The notes: a model not told the origin generated them from the sequence alone. Counted from the stretch's first letter, positions 15,431 to 23,448 are shown. The stretch: 64,000 bases of DNA from Firmicutes bacterium ASF500 (GCA_000492175.2 CP097573.1:3286001-3350000), one strand, 5' to 3'. Numbers and translations are program-made.

Positions 15431-16199
15431 GCAGGAACTGTGGCGGCTGTTTGGGGATGGCAAAATCTTTGACAATCCAGCCTGTTCGGGCCGGGCCTGT
15501 CTCGGGACGCTGGGCCGGGATCTGCGGGTGCGGGCGCAGTTTATCTCCACCCATATCTCTGGCCAGTTTGACGCCCTGAAGCTGACGGTGCTGAACCGCA
15601 CGGACGGGCCGGTGGACACTCTGACATTGAAACTGAAGGACCTGCTGGGCAAGAAGCCCGTTCCAGGCAACCCCAACTTCCGTGGAGGAGTGACTCCCCA
15701 CATCTGGGATTGCTATGGAAAGCTGGAGTGGTACGCATACCGCCCCACCAATGCCGACTATGAGACGATCCGGCAGGCCGCCAGTCAATACTTGAATGTG
15801 TTCCGGGACCGGCAGCAGGAGCGTCCCCAGGATGGCCCCAAGCTGGTGTACATCTGTGCTCCCCTTCGGGGGAATGTGGAGAAAAACATCGAGTTCGCCC
15901 GCCAGAAAGCCCAAGAGGTGTTCCAAGCGGGAGACATTCCTGTCTGTCCCCACCTTATGTTCCCACCCATCGCTGACCCGGAGAATCCCCAGCAAGATCA
16001 GGCGGCACGGGACATGGGCCTGCGGCTGGTGGAGTCCTGCCAGGAAGTCCACGTCTACGGGCCGGAGTGGACGGAGGGGATGTGGGCGGAGATCCGCCAC
16101 GCCATGGATCTGGGTATTGAGGTCAAGACCGACCAGGAGACCATTGGGCGCAGCCCGCCCCTCAGACAGGCTCCCTGGAAAGACAGGGGTGTGCGATGA
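15414..16199 (+). CDS. DUF4406-containing protein (nucleoside deoxyribosyltransferase-like)
   Basis: 261 residues. The C-terminal 110 residues fit DUF4406: KLVYICAPLRGNVEKNIEFARQKAQEVFQAGDIPVCPHLMFPPI, then MGLRLVESCQEVHVYGPEWTEGMWAEIRHAMDLGIEV. This domain shares the fold of nucleoside 2-deoxyribosyltransferases (YICAPLRG loop, the acidic EGMWAEI helix) and occurs in phages and mobile elements, possibly for nucleotide salvage. The N-terminal 130 residues (FFEQELWRLFGDGKIFDNPACSGRACLGTLG) are a separate unknown domain. GAGGTG precedes the ATG. Confidence 0.8.
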   Translation: MSSFFEQELWRLFGDGKIFDNPACSGRACLGTLGRDLRVRAQFISTHISGQFDALKLTVLNRTDGPVDTLTLKLKDLLGKKPVPGNPNFRGGVTPHIWDCYGKLEWYAYRPTNADYETIRQAASQYLNVFRDRQQERPQDGPKLVYICAPLRGNVEKNIEFARQKAQEVFQAGDIPVCPHLMFPPIADPENPQQDQAARDMGLRLVESCQEVHVYGPEWTEGMWAEIRHAMDLGIEVKTDQETIGRSPPLRQAPWKDRGVR

Positions 16200-16915
16200 C
16201 CAGTGAGCAGAAGGATACTCTAAAAAATCGGCTGGATGAAAACTATGCGGCTTTTATAGACTCTCTCCAAGGGAAAACGGTCTCCGAGCTGATCGCTATG
16301 GCCCCGGAGATCACCGCAGTCCAGCAGCTCCATGAGGAGCTGCTGGACGCCTGCGATGACGACGATGCGGCTTTTCTGCTTCGGTTTGACGATCCGCTGG
16401 AGGTTGTGCGGGGCTATTGGGAATCCGAGATCACCGGATACGACCACAGCGGAGAGATGGGCCATATGCTCTGGCGGATTCGTGAAGATAACCAGGATGA
16501 ATTTGAGCAGCAGGACGAAAAGCCGTTCGACAGAGACGAAATTATCCTTGACCCGGTTATGGACTTTTCCGGGAAAGAGGTCGCTGCGTACATCGAAATA
16601 GGCTTTGATGTAGGGAGACGCTTTCAGGTGTACCCCAATTTAGACGATAGTTATGGTCTGTATGTCAAGTATGATCCTGTTTCCCAGGCCCTTCGGGCCG
16701 AGCTGTGCATCGAGGATGGCTATGACGGCGGCAAGCGGTGGGAAACTGTTTTGCTTCTGCCTTCTGAACAGAAAATGATCATTGGCCTGATGGAAGAAGT
16801 CTGCCAGAAGGATATGGGACGATCTCTGCGGGATACCTGGACAGACCACCACCCGGCGATCAACCGGGAAAAACCGCATCTAAAGAAAAATGGGAGGTGT
16901 CAGCATGAGCGATAA
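16196..16915 (+). CDS. DUF3848-like element protein, 239 aa
   Basis: Start overlaps the previous stop. The N-terminal part (LKNRLDENYAAFIDSLQGKTVSELIAMAPEITAVQQLHEEL and FDDPLEVVRGYWESE) resembles DUF3848, a short helical domain of conjugative elements whose function is unknown. The central region (VAAYIEIGFDVGRRFQVYPNLDDSYGLYVKYDPVSQALRAELCIED) is beta-rich and DUF4313-like in style. Very acidic except for the basic tail. Assignment is tentative. Confidence 0.6.
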   Translation: MTSEQKDTLKNRLDENYAAFIDSLQGKTVSELIAMAPEITAVQQLHEELLDACDDDDAAFLLRFDDPLEVVRGYWESEITGYDHSGEMGHMLWRIREDNQDEFEQQDEKPFDRDEIILDPVMDFSGKEVAAYIEIGFDVGRRFQVYPNLDDSYGLYVKYDPVSQALRAELCIEDGYDGGKRWETVLLLPSEQKMIIGLMEEVCQKDMGRSLRDTWTDHHPAINREKPHLKKNGRCQHER

Positions 16916-17507
16916 CACTGTAAAGCAAATCACCACAGATGACCTGCGGCACATGGAGGACAAAGAGGGCCTCATCCTCCAGGGCTGCGGCGGCGATCCC
17001 CAGGAGTGGGTGGACGGCATCAACGATCTGCTCACCGAGGCAGGCATTTTGCTGAACTGCAGTGTCTTTGAAACGGAGGATGTGTCCTCTTTCCAGCATG
17101 ATGGTGTGACCTGCCTGCTGTTCCCCTTTGAGGGAGTCGAGCTGGATATGGGCAAGCTGGCCATGTGGCGGCTCCAGACCCACGAGCAATTCGCCGGTAC
17201 CTGGCTGTCTGACTACGTCCCCAACCGGCTGGGCGGTTTCGCACAGGAGCAGGTTCCACAAAAGCCCAAAATGGAGTTGGTGGGACAGGACGGCAACATC
17301 TTCGGCATCATGGGCCAAGCCTCCCGCCTGCTGAAGCGGGCCGGGATGAAGGAGCAGGCTGATGAGATGTTCAACCGTGTGACCGCCTGCGGGAGCTATT
17401 ATGAGGCCCTCAACATCATCAGCGAGTATGTGGAGACAGAACTGTCTCCCAAACCCGAACCCCAAAAATCTACGAAAAAGAAAGTGAGGAACGCACATGA
17501 GCGATAA
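16905..17507 (+). CDS. Uncharacterised element protein, 200 aa
   Basis: ATG at 16905 with GGGAGGTG upstream. N-terminal KQITTDDLRHMEDKEGLILQGCGGDPQEWVDGINDLLTEAGIL forms a small alpha/beta unit. The C-terminal block IFGIMGQASRLLKRAGMKEQADEMFNRVTACGSYYEALNIISEYVETEL is a helical motif found repeatedly at the ends of Clostridia mobile-element proteins. Basic tail. Function unknown. Start and end both overlap neighbours. Confidence 0.65.
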   Translation: MSDNTVKQITTDDLRHMEDKEGLILQGCGGDPQEWVDGINDLLTEAGILLNCSVFETEDVSSFQHDGVTCLLFPFEGVELDMGKLAMWRLQTHEQFAGTWLSDYVPNRLGGFAQEQVPQKPKMELVGQDGNIFGIMGQASRLLKRAGMKEQADEMFNRVTACGSYYEALNIISEYVETELSPKPEPQKSTKKKVRNAHER

Positions 17508-18225
17508 TCCCAGATGGGAGATCATCCAGGGCGACGCCCTGAAGCTGCTGGGGGGCTTCTCCCCCGGAACCTTCGACGCCATCATCACCGATCCGCCCTA
17601 CGCCTCCGGGGGCCGCACCCAGGCGGAGAAGAACAAGTCCACCGCCAAGAAGTATTCCAGCATGGGGGACCACGCGCCCCCGCCCTTCGAGGGAGACGCC
17701 AAGGACCAGCGGTCCTGGACCCGCTGGGCGGCGGAGTGGCTGGCGGATGCCCGGAAGCTGTGCAAGCCCGGAGCGCCGGTATGTATGTTCATCGACTGGC
17801 GGCAGCTCCCCGCCGCCTCCGACGCCCTCCAGTGGGCAGGCTGGATCTGGCGGGGCACCGCTGTCTGGGACAAGGGTAACTCCCGACCCCAGAAGGGCCG
17901 TTTCCGCCAGCAGGCGGAGTACATCGTCTGGGGTTCCAACGGCGATATGCCCATTAACCGCCCCGTCCCCTGCCTGCCGGGAGTATTCAAGTACGGCAAC
18001 CCCCAGAACCGCATCCACCTGACGGAGAAGCCCCTCCAGCTCATGCGGGACATCGTGAAGATCACCGAGCCGGGTGGGCACATCCTGGACCCCTTCGCCG
18101 GGTCCGGTACTACCGTCCTAGCCGCCGTGCTGGAGGGTTACACCGCCACCGGCATCGAGGTTACGGACGAATACGCCCGCCTCGCCAGGGAGCGGATCGC
18201 CCAGGAGCTGGCGCAGGCGGCGTGA
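17497..18225 (+). CDS. DNA N6-adenine or N4-cytosine methyltransferase
   Basis: 242 residues. DAIITDPPYASGG is catalytic motif IV, DPPY. GHILDPFAGSGTTVLAAVLEGYTATGIEVTDEYARLARERI is SAM-binding motif I with the following acidic end. The order IV then I marks a beta-class enzyme. LTEKPLQLMRDIVKI is the motif X-like block just before motif I. DPPY fits either adenine-N6 or cytosine-N4 methylation. No restriction enzyme is adjacent. Together with the cytosine-C5 enzyme at 7306 the element carries two methylation activities plus its own SAM supply. Confidence 0.92.
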   Translation: MSDNPRWEIIQGDALKLLGGFSPGTFDAIITDPPYASGGRTQAEKNKSTAKKYSSMGDHAPPPFEGDAKDQRSWTRWAAEWLADARKLCKPGAPVCMFIDWRQLPAASDALQWAGWIWRGTAVWDKGNSRPQKGRFRQQAEYIVWGSNGDMPINRPVPCLPGVFKYGNPQNRIHLTEKPLQLMRDIVKITEPGGHILDPFAGSGTTVLAAVLEGYTATGIEVTDEYARLARERIAQELAQAA

Positions 18226-18310
18226 CCGATAACTGTCTGCCGATTTATGTGGATATTGCCGCGAAGGTGCGGTATGATGTGGGATACCAAGATAAAAAGG
18301 AGGCATTAAA

Positions 18311-18613
18311 ATGACAGTAAACTTTACTTTTGACAAAGCCGCCGCAGGGCGGCAGGGCCATACTTTGGAAGATGTACATCGGACAGTAAAAAGCCTGTTC
18401 GCCGTCCACAATCTCCCCTGCGTCTCTGACGGAGATACCCTGTCTTTCAAAGATAAAGGTCACGGCGATGACTTCGCCTGTATGTGGGATATCATCCTGT
18501 CCCTGCTGCGTTCCGAATGGTTCATGGCCTGTGCCGCCTCCTGTGTCTGGCAGGACGAGGACGGCGAGGAGGATGTACTCGCTCAGGCCGGGAAGGTGCG
18601 GGGTGCTGTGTAG
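18311..18613 (+). CDS. Small uncharacterised protein, 100 aa
   Basis: AAGGAGG 7 bases before the ATG. VNFTFDKAAAGRQGHTLEDVHRTVKSLFAVHNLPCVSDGDTLSFKDKGHGDDFACMWDIILSLLRSEWFMACAASCVWQDEDGEEDVL: an alpha/beta protein with an acidic C-terminus. It directly precedes the VapD-like gene by one base and could be its partner. No recognised family. Confidence 0.6.
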   Translation: MTVNFTFDKAAAGRQGHTLEDVHRTVKSLFAVHNLPCVSDGDTLSFKDKGHGDDFACMWDIILSLLRSEWFMACAASCVWQDEDGEEDVLAQAGKVRGAV

Positions 18614-18614
18614 C

Positions 18615-19004
18615 ATGGGGAGCAGGAAACAGATCACCTTCGATCTGAGCCAGGATGCGCTGAGACAGCGCTATCCCCGCAAGGAGACGGCCCAGGACCC
18701 GCAGTTTTTCAAGCGGGCCTACAAGGATATCCAGCGGTTCATGGAGAGCAACGGCTTTGAGCGGCGGCAGTATTCTGTGTATGTCTCTACTGAGGAACTG
18801 ACCGCGTTGGATGTGGCTGTCCTGACCCAGCGGATGGCGGAGGAACTGCCTTGGCTGCGGCACTGCGTCAGGGAGATCACGGCAACGAATATCGGGGCGC
18901 GGCACAGCCTTCTGGGCCTGCTGCGCGACCACGCGCCGCCCGCCGAACTCCTGCCGCCTGTTCCGAAGGAGCGTCCGAAAAAAAGGAAAACACAGGAGCA
19001 ATAG
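18615..19004 (+). CDS. VapD/Cas2-like protein
   Basis: 129 residues. KQITFDLSQDALRQRYP, FKRAYKDIQRFMESNGFERRQYSVYVSTEELTALDVAVLTQRMAEELPWLRHCVREITATNIGARHSLLGLL matches the virulence-associated protein D pattern: a ferredoxin-like fold related to Cas2, with the early FDL beta strand and acidic residue where the ribonuclease family keeps its catalytic Asp. VapD proteins are RNA-cleaving toxins in some plasmids. The extra tail PKKRKTQEQ is operon-typical. A CCGGGGAA/TTCCCCGG hairpin (about 19005-19027) follows the stop. Confidence 0.8.
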   Translation: MGSRKQITFDLSQDALRQRYPRKETAQDPQFFKRAYKDIQRFMESNGFERRQYSVYVSTEELTALDVAVLTQRMAEELPWLRHCVREITATNIGARHSLLGLLRDHAPPAELLPPVPKERPKKRKTQEQ

Positions 19005-19055
19005 CCGGGGAACCGCGTGTTCCCCGGCTATCGCCGTGTACGGAGGAGGCGAACA

Positions 19056-20747
19056 ATCATCAAATATTATCCTATCAATGAAGAACTGGCACATCGGGCC
19101 AACGAGATGAACAGCTTTTTCAGCTATGTGCCAGGCCGCGCTATCCAATCCTACCGTGCCGAGGTGGACGAGGCCGCAGCCCTGGCGGAGCGGCAGAAAC
19201 AGCGGGTGGACCCTATGTATCACGAGAAGATCGACAGCTTGCTGGACACTTACGCCCGGAAGCTGGCAGAGAACATCAACCGCCGCAACGAAATCGCCGC
19301 TCGTGTACCGTCCATCTTAATCGCGGGGGGCAGTAATTTCCCTGTGCGCAAAAAGGAAAAACAGAATCAGGCGGACGCCGCTGCCATGAAGGAGTGGCAG
19401 CAGATCCGGGGCCTGCTGGACAAAATCCGCGGCACAGGCAGGGGCGGCATCAGCGCCGACGACCCGGAGGCTGTGCAAAAGCTGAAGTTGAAGCTGGCAG
19501 GGCTGGAGCAGGAACAGGAGCGGATGAAAGCAGTCAACGCCTACTATCGGAAACACAAGACCCTGGATGGCTGCCCTCAACTTACCCCGGATGAAGTGGA
19601 GCGGCGAAAAGCGGCTATGGCCCGCGACTGGCATCCAGAACCGAAACCCTATCCGAGTTTTCATCTTACCAATAACAGCGCTGTGATCCGCCAGACGAAG
19701 AAGCGGATCGAGGAACTGTCTCAGAAAGCAGAAACAGAATATGAGGGCTGGGCATTTGATGGCGGCGAAGTGAAGATGGACCGGCAGGCCAACCGGCTCC
19801 AGGTGTTCTTCGATGAGAAACCGGATCGGGATACCTGCTCGGCCATGCGGCACGGCGGTTTCCGATGGGCGCCCAGCGTGGGGGCGTGGCAGAGGCAGCT
19901 CACCAACAACGCCATCTACGCCGCCAAGCACATGGACTGTCTCCGGCCTCTGTCTATGGAACAGCTGGAGCCTGTGCAGGAACCGGCCCAGGAGTCCGGC
20001 AGCGGGTGGGGCTTCTACATTATCGCGGACCTGAAAACCTGGGCGGACAACGCAGAAAACCGCAGTCCGCTGGAACATTTCCCTTCTTTTGAAGCGGCAA
20101 AAGCCCGGTTTGACGAACTGCGGGGCGAACCTTACAATAGCGAACCTGCAGCACCCGGCCCGGATGGACAGCCTCCCGCCCGCCTGACCTTGGGACTGGA
20201 GAGCGCGGACGGCATGAGTGCCGCCGACATCCTCCATGTGCGTCAGGGAGAGAACTATCTCGTCACCGACTTCACCCGGTCGGAACGTCTCCGGGACGAT
20301 CCTGCGGTCATGGATATTCTGGCCCAGGTCTCCCGTGAGATCGGCTTTGACCGGGTGCGCGTGTGGGAACGAGTGGATGGAGACCGTCAACTGCTGTCTG
20401 CCATTCCCTTTGCGGAGTGGGAAAATCCACACTTCGCTTCCAGCACACCGGGCAGGATCGCCGCTCAATACTGTGCGTTGCTGCATGAGTGCTACCCGCT
20501 CCCCACGGATGCCGAGACCCATGGCGGACAGATCGCGGAGATCGTCAAGTACATCCAAAAAGAAGGGAAGCGCGGCGCAAATCAGATGGCGCTGGCTGTT
20601 GCCGGATTTGGCGCCACCTTTTCAGATAACGCCGCCGTCCAGAAGCTGGCCTCCTCGCTCATGGCGGAGTTGGCCCAATACAACGAGCCGGGGCTGGACG
20701 AAGTACAGCGGCAGAAGCCCAAGCACAAGAAGTCCCCGGAGCGGTAG
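19056..20747 (+). CDS. Large element protein with LPD25-type domain
   Basis: About 563 residues. The N-terminus reads IIKYYPINEELAHRANEMNSFFSYVPG, where relatives start MIKYYPIN. The only start-like codon in the right place after GGAGGAGG is ATC (19056 or 19059). GTG at 19017 lies within a hairpin and ATG at 19104 would remove conserved residues. A helical/coiled-coil middle (EWQQIRGLLDKIRG, LAGLEQEQERMKAVNAYYRKHKTL) precedes a DUF-type segment RLQVFFDEKPDRDTCSAMRHGGFRWAPSVGAWQRQLT and an LPD25-type domain (GFYIIADLKTWADNAENRSPLEHF, LTLGLESADGMSAADILHVRQGENYLVTDFTRSERL). LPD domains are building blocks of polyvalent phage and conjugation proteins. They may enter the recipient with the DNA. 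Confidence 0.75.
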   Translation: MIKYYPINEELAHRANEMNSFFSYVPGRAIQSYRAEVDEAAALAERQKQRVDPMYHEKIDSLLDTYARKLAENINRRNEIAARVPSILIAGGSNFPVRKKEKQNQADAAAMKEWQQIRGLLDKIRGTGRGGISADDPEAVQKLKLKLAGLEQEQERMKAVNAYYRKHKTLDGCPQLTPDEVERRKAAMARDWHPEPKPYPSFHLTNNSAVIRQTKKRIEELSQKAETEYEGWAFDGGEVKMDRQANRLQVFFDEKPDRDTCSAMRHGGFRWAPSVGAWQRQLTNNAIYAAKHMDCLRPLSMEQLEPVQEPAQESGSGWGFYIIADLKTWADNAENRSPLEHFPSFEAAKARFDELRGEPYNSEPAAPGPDGQPPARLTLGLESADGMSAADILHVRQGENYLVTDFTRSERLRDDPAVMDILAQVSREIGFDRVRVWERVDGDRQLLSAIPFAEWENPHFASSTPGRIAAQYCALLHECYPLPTDAETHGGQIAEIVKYIQKEGKRGANQMALAVAGFGATFSDNAAVQKLASSLMAELAQYNEPGLDEVQRQKPKHKKSPER

Positions 20748-20841
20748 GACAACAGGCAGGGTGTTATGTATTGACACCCTGCCTGTCCTCAAATTGGGGT
20801 TTTTATTTGACATGGGTGTCAACATAGACACCCACCCGGAG

Positions 20842-21246
20842 GTGAGAACTTGGCGGAATCTACGATCTATTCCCATTTTTTTCAAATCCTGCCGTGTGGA
20901 GGATCTGAAGGACAGCAGGGTTGACGGGCCAATCCGTGTGCAGGTGGCCAAGATTATCCAACTGACCCAGGAACAGTACCGGCATTTTTGTTCCCATCTG
21001 CTGGAGGATATGCCCTTCATTAAAGACAATAATCGTCTCAAAGGCAACAAGGGCAAGGATGTGCCCCTCTGTCTGCTGGTGACCACCCGGAATATCCGGG
21101 GCGGTATCCTGGTGGATTGTCAGGGTTACGACTATGCCCGCTATGCGGCAGAGGTACTGGACAAATCGGCCTTGGACCTGCGGGATGTGCCGGTAGATCA
21201 CTACGATCTGAAGCTCCGGCAGCCCCGCAGCCAGCGGGAGCGGTGA
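20842..21246 (+). CDS. DUF6329-like element protein with a probable frameshift at its start
   Basis: The main frame reads RVEDLKDSRVDGPIRVQVAKIIQLTQEQYRHFCSHLLEDMPFI, then CLLVTTRNIRGGILVDCQGYDYARYAAEVLDKSAL, a DUF6329-type protein of Clostridia elements. The best start signal (GGAGGTGAG then TTG at 20850) is in a different frame that reads MAESTIYSHFFQ and would join the main frame if one T were missing from the seven-T run at 20876-20882. Either the gene has a real or sequencing frameshift, or it starts at a weak GTG (20842) without ribosome binding site. Family name is tentative. Confidence 0.6.
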   Translation: MRTWRNLRSIPIFFKSCRVEDLKDSRVDGPIRVQVAKIIQLTQEQYRHFCSHLLEDMPFIKDNNRLKGNKGKDVPLCLLVTTRNIRGGILVDCQGYDYARYAAEVLDKSALDLRDVPVDHYDLKLRQPRSQRER

Positions 21247-21312
21247 TGGTTTCCCCTTTGAGGATGCGGGCTCCGCCCGCCCACTCCAATCACCCTACCG
21301 CTTAGGACGAAG

Positions 21313-21415
21313 CCCCGCCAGCGGCGGGGCCGAGGCCCTCACCGCCCCCCGGGCGGTGAGGGCGCAAGCATAGCGCAAATGTACATTTTGCGCGCTTGCA
21401 GGGGGAACTCCCCCT
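21313..21415. other. Candidate oriT region of the conjugative element
   Basis: Four hairpins in 100 bases between the cargo operon and the mobilisation genes: GCCCCGCC/GGCGGGGC (21313-21331), CCCTCACCGCC/GGCGGTGAGGG (21336-21362), a long imperfect repeat GCAAGC-x-AGCGCAAA / TTTGCGC-GCTTGC around TGTACA (21364-21399), and AGGGGG/CCCCCT (21400-21415). A cluster of inverted repeats just before mobC and a MobP-type relaxase is where the transfer origin of Tn1549-type elements is expected. The nick position cannot be given. Confidence 0.5.
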
Positions 21416-21469
21416 GTCCCCTATGCCGCCTGTGGGCGGAAGATCGGCGGCGGAGCCGCAGAAGGGAGC

Positions 21470-22255
21470 GTGAAACGCAGAGTGGCATTTTACGCCAGCG
21501 TGAGCTTCGGGAAAGACTCGTTAGCCATGTTACTGCTGTTACTGGAAAAGAAAATGCCATTGGACGAAGTGATCTTTTACAATTCGGAAATGGAATTTGA
21601 CTGCATTTATCATATCCGGGACCGGATCAAGCCGGTCCTGGAGCAGCGGGGCATCCGGTTCACCGAGGTGAAGCCGGGTGTCCCGTTTTTATACAATATG
21701 CTGGACAGACCGGTCAACTCCAAGAAGAACGGCTTCCACCTGGGCTACGGCTGGTGCGGCGGCCCCTGCCGCTGGGGAACCAAGCTGAAAACCACGGCCC
21801 TGGACGGCCTTGCGCTGGACGCGGACATCCACTACGTTGGCATCGCCGCGGACGAGCCGGAGCGGCTGGCAAGGCTGGAGGCCCCCAAGTGTTCGCCCCT
21901 GGCCGAAGCGGGGATGACGGAGGCGGACTGTCTGGCGTACTGCTATGCGCGGGGATTTTTCTGGGAGGAGAACGGGGTCAGGCTGTATGACATCCTGGAC
22001 AGGGTGTCCTGCTGGTGCTGTAAAAATAAGAACCGGAAGGAACTGAAAAATATTTATCAGTTTTTGCCTCAATATTGGGAGAAGCTGAAGGGGCTGCAGG
22101 CCCAGATCCCCATGCCTATGAAGCCCTACAGCCGGAGGGGCATCCCTTATGGCAATGTGTTTGATTTGGAAAAAGTGTTTGAACAGGAGATTCAGGCGGA
22201 GAACAGCGGCAGCTCTCCCAAGGGAAAAAGGAGGCGGCATGAGCAGAGCAGATAA
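21470..22255 (+). CDS. PP-loop ATPase of the PAPS-reductase-like family (copy 2)
   Basis: 261 residues from a GTG with AGGGAG upstream. FYASVSFGKDSLAMLLLLLEKKMPLDEVIFYNSEMEFDCIY carries the SFGKDS PP-loop. Further family features are GYGWCGGPCRWGTKLKTTAL, YVGIAADEPERLARL, a lineage LAYCYARGFFWEENGVRLYDILDRVSCWCCKNKNRKELKNIYQFLPQYW with a C-x-C-C cluster that could bind metal. It differs enough from the copy at 12931 (different Cys spacing, different C-terminus) to have another substrate. It lies between the presumed oriT and mobC, so it may be transferred early. Substrate unknown. Confidence 0.85.
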   Translation: MKRRVAFYASVSFGKDSLAMLLLLLEKKMPLDEVIFYNSEMEFDCIYHIRDRIKPVLEQRGIRFTEVKPGVPFLYNMLDRPVNSKKNGFHLGYGWCGGPCRWGTKLKTTALDGLALDADIHYVGIAADEPERLARLEAPKCSPLAEAGMTEADCLAYCYARGFFWEENGVRLYDILDRVSCWCCKNKNRKELKNIYQFLPQYWEKLKGLQAQIPMPMKPYSRRGIPYGNVFDLEKVFEQEIQAENSGSSPKGKRRRHEQSR

Positions 22256-22562
22256 GCACGGCAGGCATCATGTCCACATCGAACTGACGCCGGCGCAGTA
22301 CCAGCGGCTGGTGGCCCAGGCCAAGCAGTGCGGCCTCTCCCGGAGGGCCTACCTCGTCCGGTTTATTGAGGAAGTTCCACTCCCGGTAAAGCCTATCCAA
22401 GAGATCAAGGACCTTCGTTGGGAAGTCCACAAAATCGGTGTAAACATCAACCAGATCGCCCGCAGCGTCAACGCCGGGATCGCCAGAGCCGAGGACGCCA
22501 AGCGGGGCCTGTTCCTGCTGGATCAGGTCTACGAGCTGATGTATCAGATTGCTAAAAAATAG
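22239..22562 (+). CDS. mobC: MobC-family mobilisation accessory protein
   Basis: 107 residues. HHVHIELTPAQYQRLVAQAKQCGLSRRAYLVRFIEE is a ribbon-helix-helix-like DNA-binding half, and LRWEVHKIGVNINQIARSVNAGIARAEDAKRGLFLLDQVYELMYQI carries the NINQIAR motif of MobC. It binds oriT DNA and helps the relaxase open it. AGGAGG precedes the ATG, which overlaps the PP-loop gene by 17 bases. Confidence 0.9.
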   Translation: MSRADKHGRHHVHIELTPAQYQRLVAQAKQCGLSRRAYLVRFIEEVPLPVKPIQEIKDLRWEVHKIGVNINQIARSVNAGIARAEDAKRGLFLLDQVYELMYQIAKK

Positions 22563-22584
22563 GCAGTAAAATGTCATTAGAGAC

Positions 22585-22613
22585 TTGCCACTGTCGGCAG
22601 GATAGGATATACT
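22585..22613 (+). promoter_or_regulatory. Sigma-A-type promoter for the pRiA4b ORF-3-like gene
   Basis: TTGCCA, 17-base spacer, TATACT, 48 bases before the ATG at 22661. Its presence shows the following gene is transcribed on its own inside the mobilisation region. Confidence 0.6.
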
Positions 22614-22660
22614 GTGTTTTATAATTGTTGTAAGCTGGTGCGCTACGGAAGGGGTACATT

Positions 22661-23392
22661 ATGGCGACTCAACCGATCTATCAGTTTTATTCCTGCCTGA
22701 AAGATTACCGGCCTGAGATTTGGCGCCGGTTCCAAGTTGCGGGCAATGTCACACTGGCCAGACTGGGGTATATCGTAATGACAATGTATGAGATGCAGGC
22801 AAGCCATTTGTTCTGTGTGGATTACTTTGTCAAGGATGATGTGCTGGGCTATTTGCGGGAGAAAGGCGTTTCCACAGAGGATATGGATTGGGATCGCCCG
22901 GAAGTTGTGCATTATGAGATTCTAACAGAGGAATCCCTGCCGGATACTGAGACTGAGCAGACGAGGGACGCGACCGCGATCACCTTGCGGAGACTCTCCA
23001 ACACACCGGGACTTCGGCTGTGTATGCAGTATGACTACGGTGATGGCTGGGAGGTCGAACTGCGGCTGGAAACAGTTTTTCAGGATGATGCCCTGCCTGG
23101 GAAATTGCTGCCCCGTGTTTTAGAGGGCGAAGGGTTCGGTATTATCGAAGATTGCGGTGGTGTTAGCGGTCTGGAGCGATTAGCAAAAGCGTTTCAAAAG
23201 AAAAAAGGCCGGGAATATCAGGAATTGTCAGAATGGCTGGGCATCGATGAATTAGACCTGACGGCTTTTGACATAAACGATATAAATTATCGTTTGAAGA
23301 AAGTTCCTCGAATATATCAGAATGCTTATGAGTTGGGACTCCGGCCAACAAAACAATCGCTGGATTTATTAGCACGGAAATATATGAAATAG
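22661..23392 (+). CDS. pRiA4b ORF-3-like (IS1096 TnpR-type) protein
   Basis: 243 residues. IYQFYSCLKDYRPEIWRRFQVAGNVTLARLGYIVMTMYEMQASHLF is the family start, and LCMQYDYGDGWEVELRLETVF the diagnostic YDYGDGWE block, followed by CGGVSGLERLAKAF. Proteins of this family occur on plasmids and as passengers in IS1096; the function is unknown. It separates mobC from the relaxase, which are normally adjacent, and has its own promoter, so it is a later insertion. Confidence 0.85.
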   Translation: MATQPIYQFYSCLKDYRPEIWRRFQVAGNVTLARLGYIVMTMYEMQASHLFCVDYFVKDDVLGYLREKGVSTEDMDWDRPEVVHYEILTEESLPDTETEQTRDATAITLRRLSNTPGLRLCMQYDYGDGWEVELRLETVFQDDALPGKLLPRVLEGEGFGIIEDCGGVSGLERLAKAFQKKKGREYQELSEWLGIDELDLTAFDINDINYRLKKVPRIYQNAYELGLRPTKQSLDLLARKYMK

Positions 23393-23448
23393 TATCTGCC
23401 TTGGGGTGAACTCGAAAGGGTTCACCCCTATTATTTTCGAGGTGATCT

